Positions 63,718-64,000 of a DNA stretch of 64,000 nt are shown in pieces. Numbering within the stretch: position 1 is the first letter of the stretch; every line of letters starts with the position of its first letter. The translations under genes and the position numbers were made by a program. Location: the NCBI RefSeq assembly GCF_007993755.1, contig NZ_CP042467.1, positions 3,806,001 to 3,870,000 of the forward strand, in the 5' to 3' direction. The notes beneath the pieces were generated by a model that saw only the letters and a program-made list of their open reading frames with translations, searched no databases and was not told the origin of the DNA. Source of the stretch: Microvenator marinus (GTDB lineage: Bacteria > Myxococcota_A > Bradymonadia > Bradymonadales > Bradymonadaceae).

Positions 63718-64000
63718 ATGAACGTCGAAAAAACGCCTATCCCCGGACTCCTCGTAATCAAACCCCGAATCTTCAACGATCCCCGCGGGTTCTTCTTCGA
63801 GAGCTTCAATCACGAGGCCTTTCTCAAGGTGCTCGAAGAAGACGGGCAGCCGACCGTAGATTTTGTGCAGGATAACCACTCGTGCTCGTCCAAGGGCGTT
63901 CTGCGTGGCCTGCATTTCCAGCGCGACCCGCACGCCCAGGGAAAGCTCGTGCGCGTGGTCAAAGGCGCCGCCTGGGACGTCGCCGTTGACATCCGCCCAG
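63718..64000 (+). CDS. rfbC: dTDP-4-dehydrorhamnose 3,5-epimerase, N-terminal part (cut by window end)
   Basis: The first 94 residues are visible and the frame is open to the end. DPRGFFFESFNHEAF, DFVQDNHSCSSKGVLRGLHF and GKLVRVVKGAAWDVAVDIR are the RmlC signatures (catalytic His in LRGLHF). It makes dTDP-L-rhamnose for surface glycans together with genes outside the window. Confidence 0.93.
   Translation, partial: MNVEKTPIPGLLVIKPRIFNDPRGFFFESFNHEAFLKVLEEDGQPTVDFVQDNHSCSSKGVLRGLHFQRDPHAQGKLVRVVKGAAWDVAVDIRP

Overview
The window looks like chromosome of a flagellated, Gram-negative, heterotrophic deltaproteobacterium-like organism (Myxococcota/Bradymonadales type). The evidence is a polar-type flagellar regulon with sigma-54 and sigma-28 promoters, many outer-membrane lipoproteins with Asn-rich linkers, MopE-type 'CDGxDNDCDG' metal-binding repeats, and two proteins ending in a MYXO-CTERM-like tail. 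The lineage is inferred from gene content only; no rRNA is present.

Region 1 (1-15,577) is flagellar. The end of a response-regulator-like protein and an HDOD protein precede flagellin (fliC), fliD, fliS, a small FliT-like protein and a secreted protein. A sigma-54 activator without a receiver domain (5418-6515) stands directly before a sigma-54 (-24/-12) promoter that opens a ten-gene basal body/hook operon: flgB, flgC, fliE, fliF, fliG, fliH, fliI, a FliK-like gene, flgD, flgE. Three sigma-28 (FliA) promoters are readable: before fliC, before fliD, and before an undescribed 57-residue basic protein after flgE.

Region 2 (15.6-29.5 kb) is mixed: a BtrH-like cysteine protein with an alpha/beta hydrolase, a repeat protein, kynureninase coupled to an unknown 154-residue protein, a zinc-ribbon-like protein, a YbhN-type membrane protein, a secreted zinc metalloprotease, and a large TonB-dependent receptor that carries its own TonB C-terminal-like domain. 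Thymidylate kinase follows (29,451-30,095). On the minus strand, 30,092-35,597 encodes reductive pyrimidine catabolism (PreT, PreA) with beta-alanine aminotransferase and (methyl)malonate-semialdehyde dehydrogenase; the two hydrolases that should connect them are not in the window.

Region 3 (35.7-43.7 kb) holds surface proteins, including a 976-residue lipoprotein combining an M15-like peptidase domain, MopE motifs, an FG-GAP/VCBS repeat region and a MYXO-CTERM-like tail. It also holds a tRNA-Leu whose anticodon reads AAG, and a gene split by a 158-bp MITE with a perfect 15-bp terminal inverted repeat and a 5-bp target duplication. Amidase and lipoprotein genes follow.

Region 4 (43.7-64 kb) starts with arginine biosynthesis through the acetylated route (N-acetylornithine carbamoyltransferase, argG). 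A phospholipase-C-like secreted protein, tandem pairs of Asn-rich and MopE lipoproteins (one with a frameshifted signal peptide) and an FG-GAP lipoprotein follow. A propeller/WGR/DUF1963 protein sits between two copies of the same 5' gene end, and the window closes with sugar-nucleotide genes (a PglD/NeuD-like acyltransferase and rfbC, cut by the window end).

Genes are tightly packed: no stretch longer than about 300 bases lacks a gene or a described element. The longest gaps (about 190-210 bases, at 5209-5417, 6516-6717, 41,923-42,114 and 52,696-52,885) are promoter regions. No CRISPR array, integrase, plasmid replication gene or complete insertion sequence was seen.
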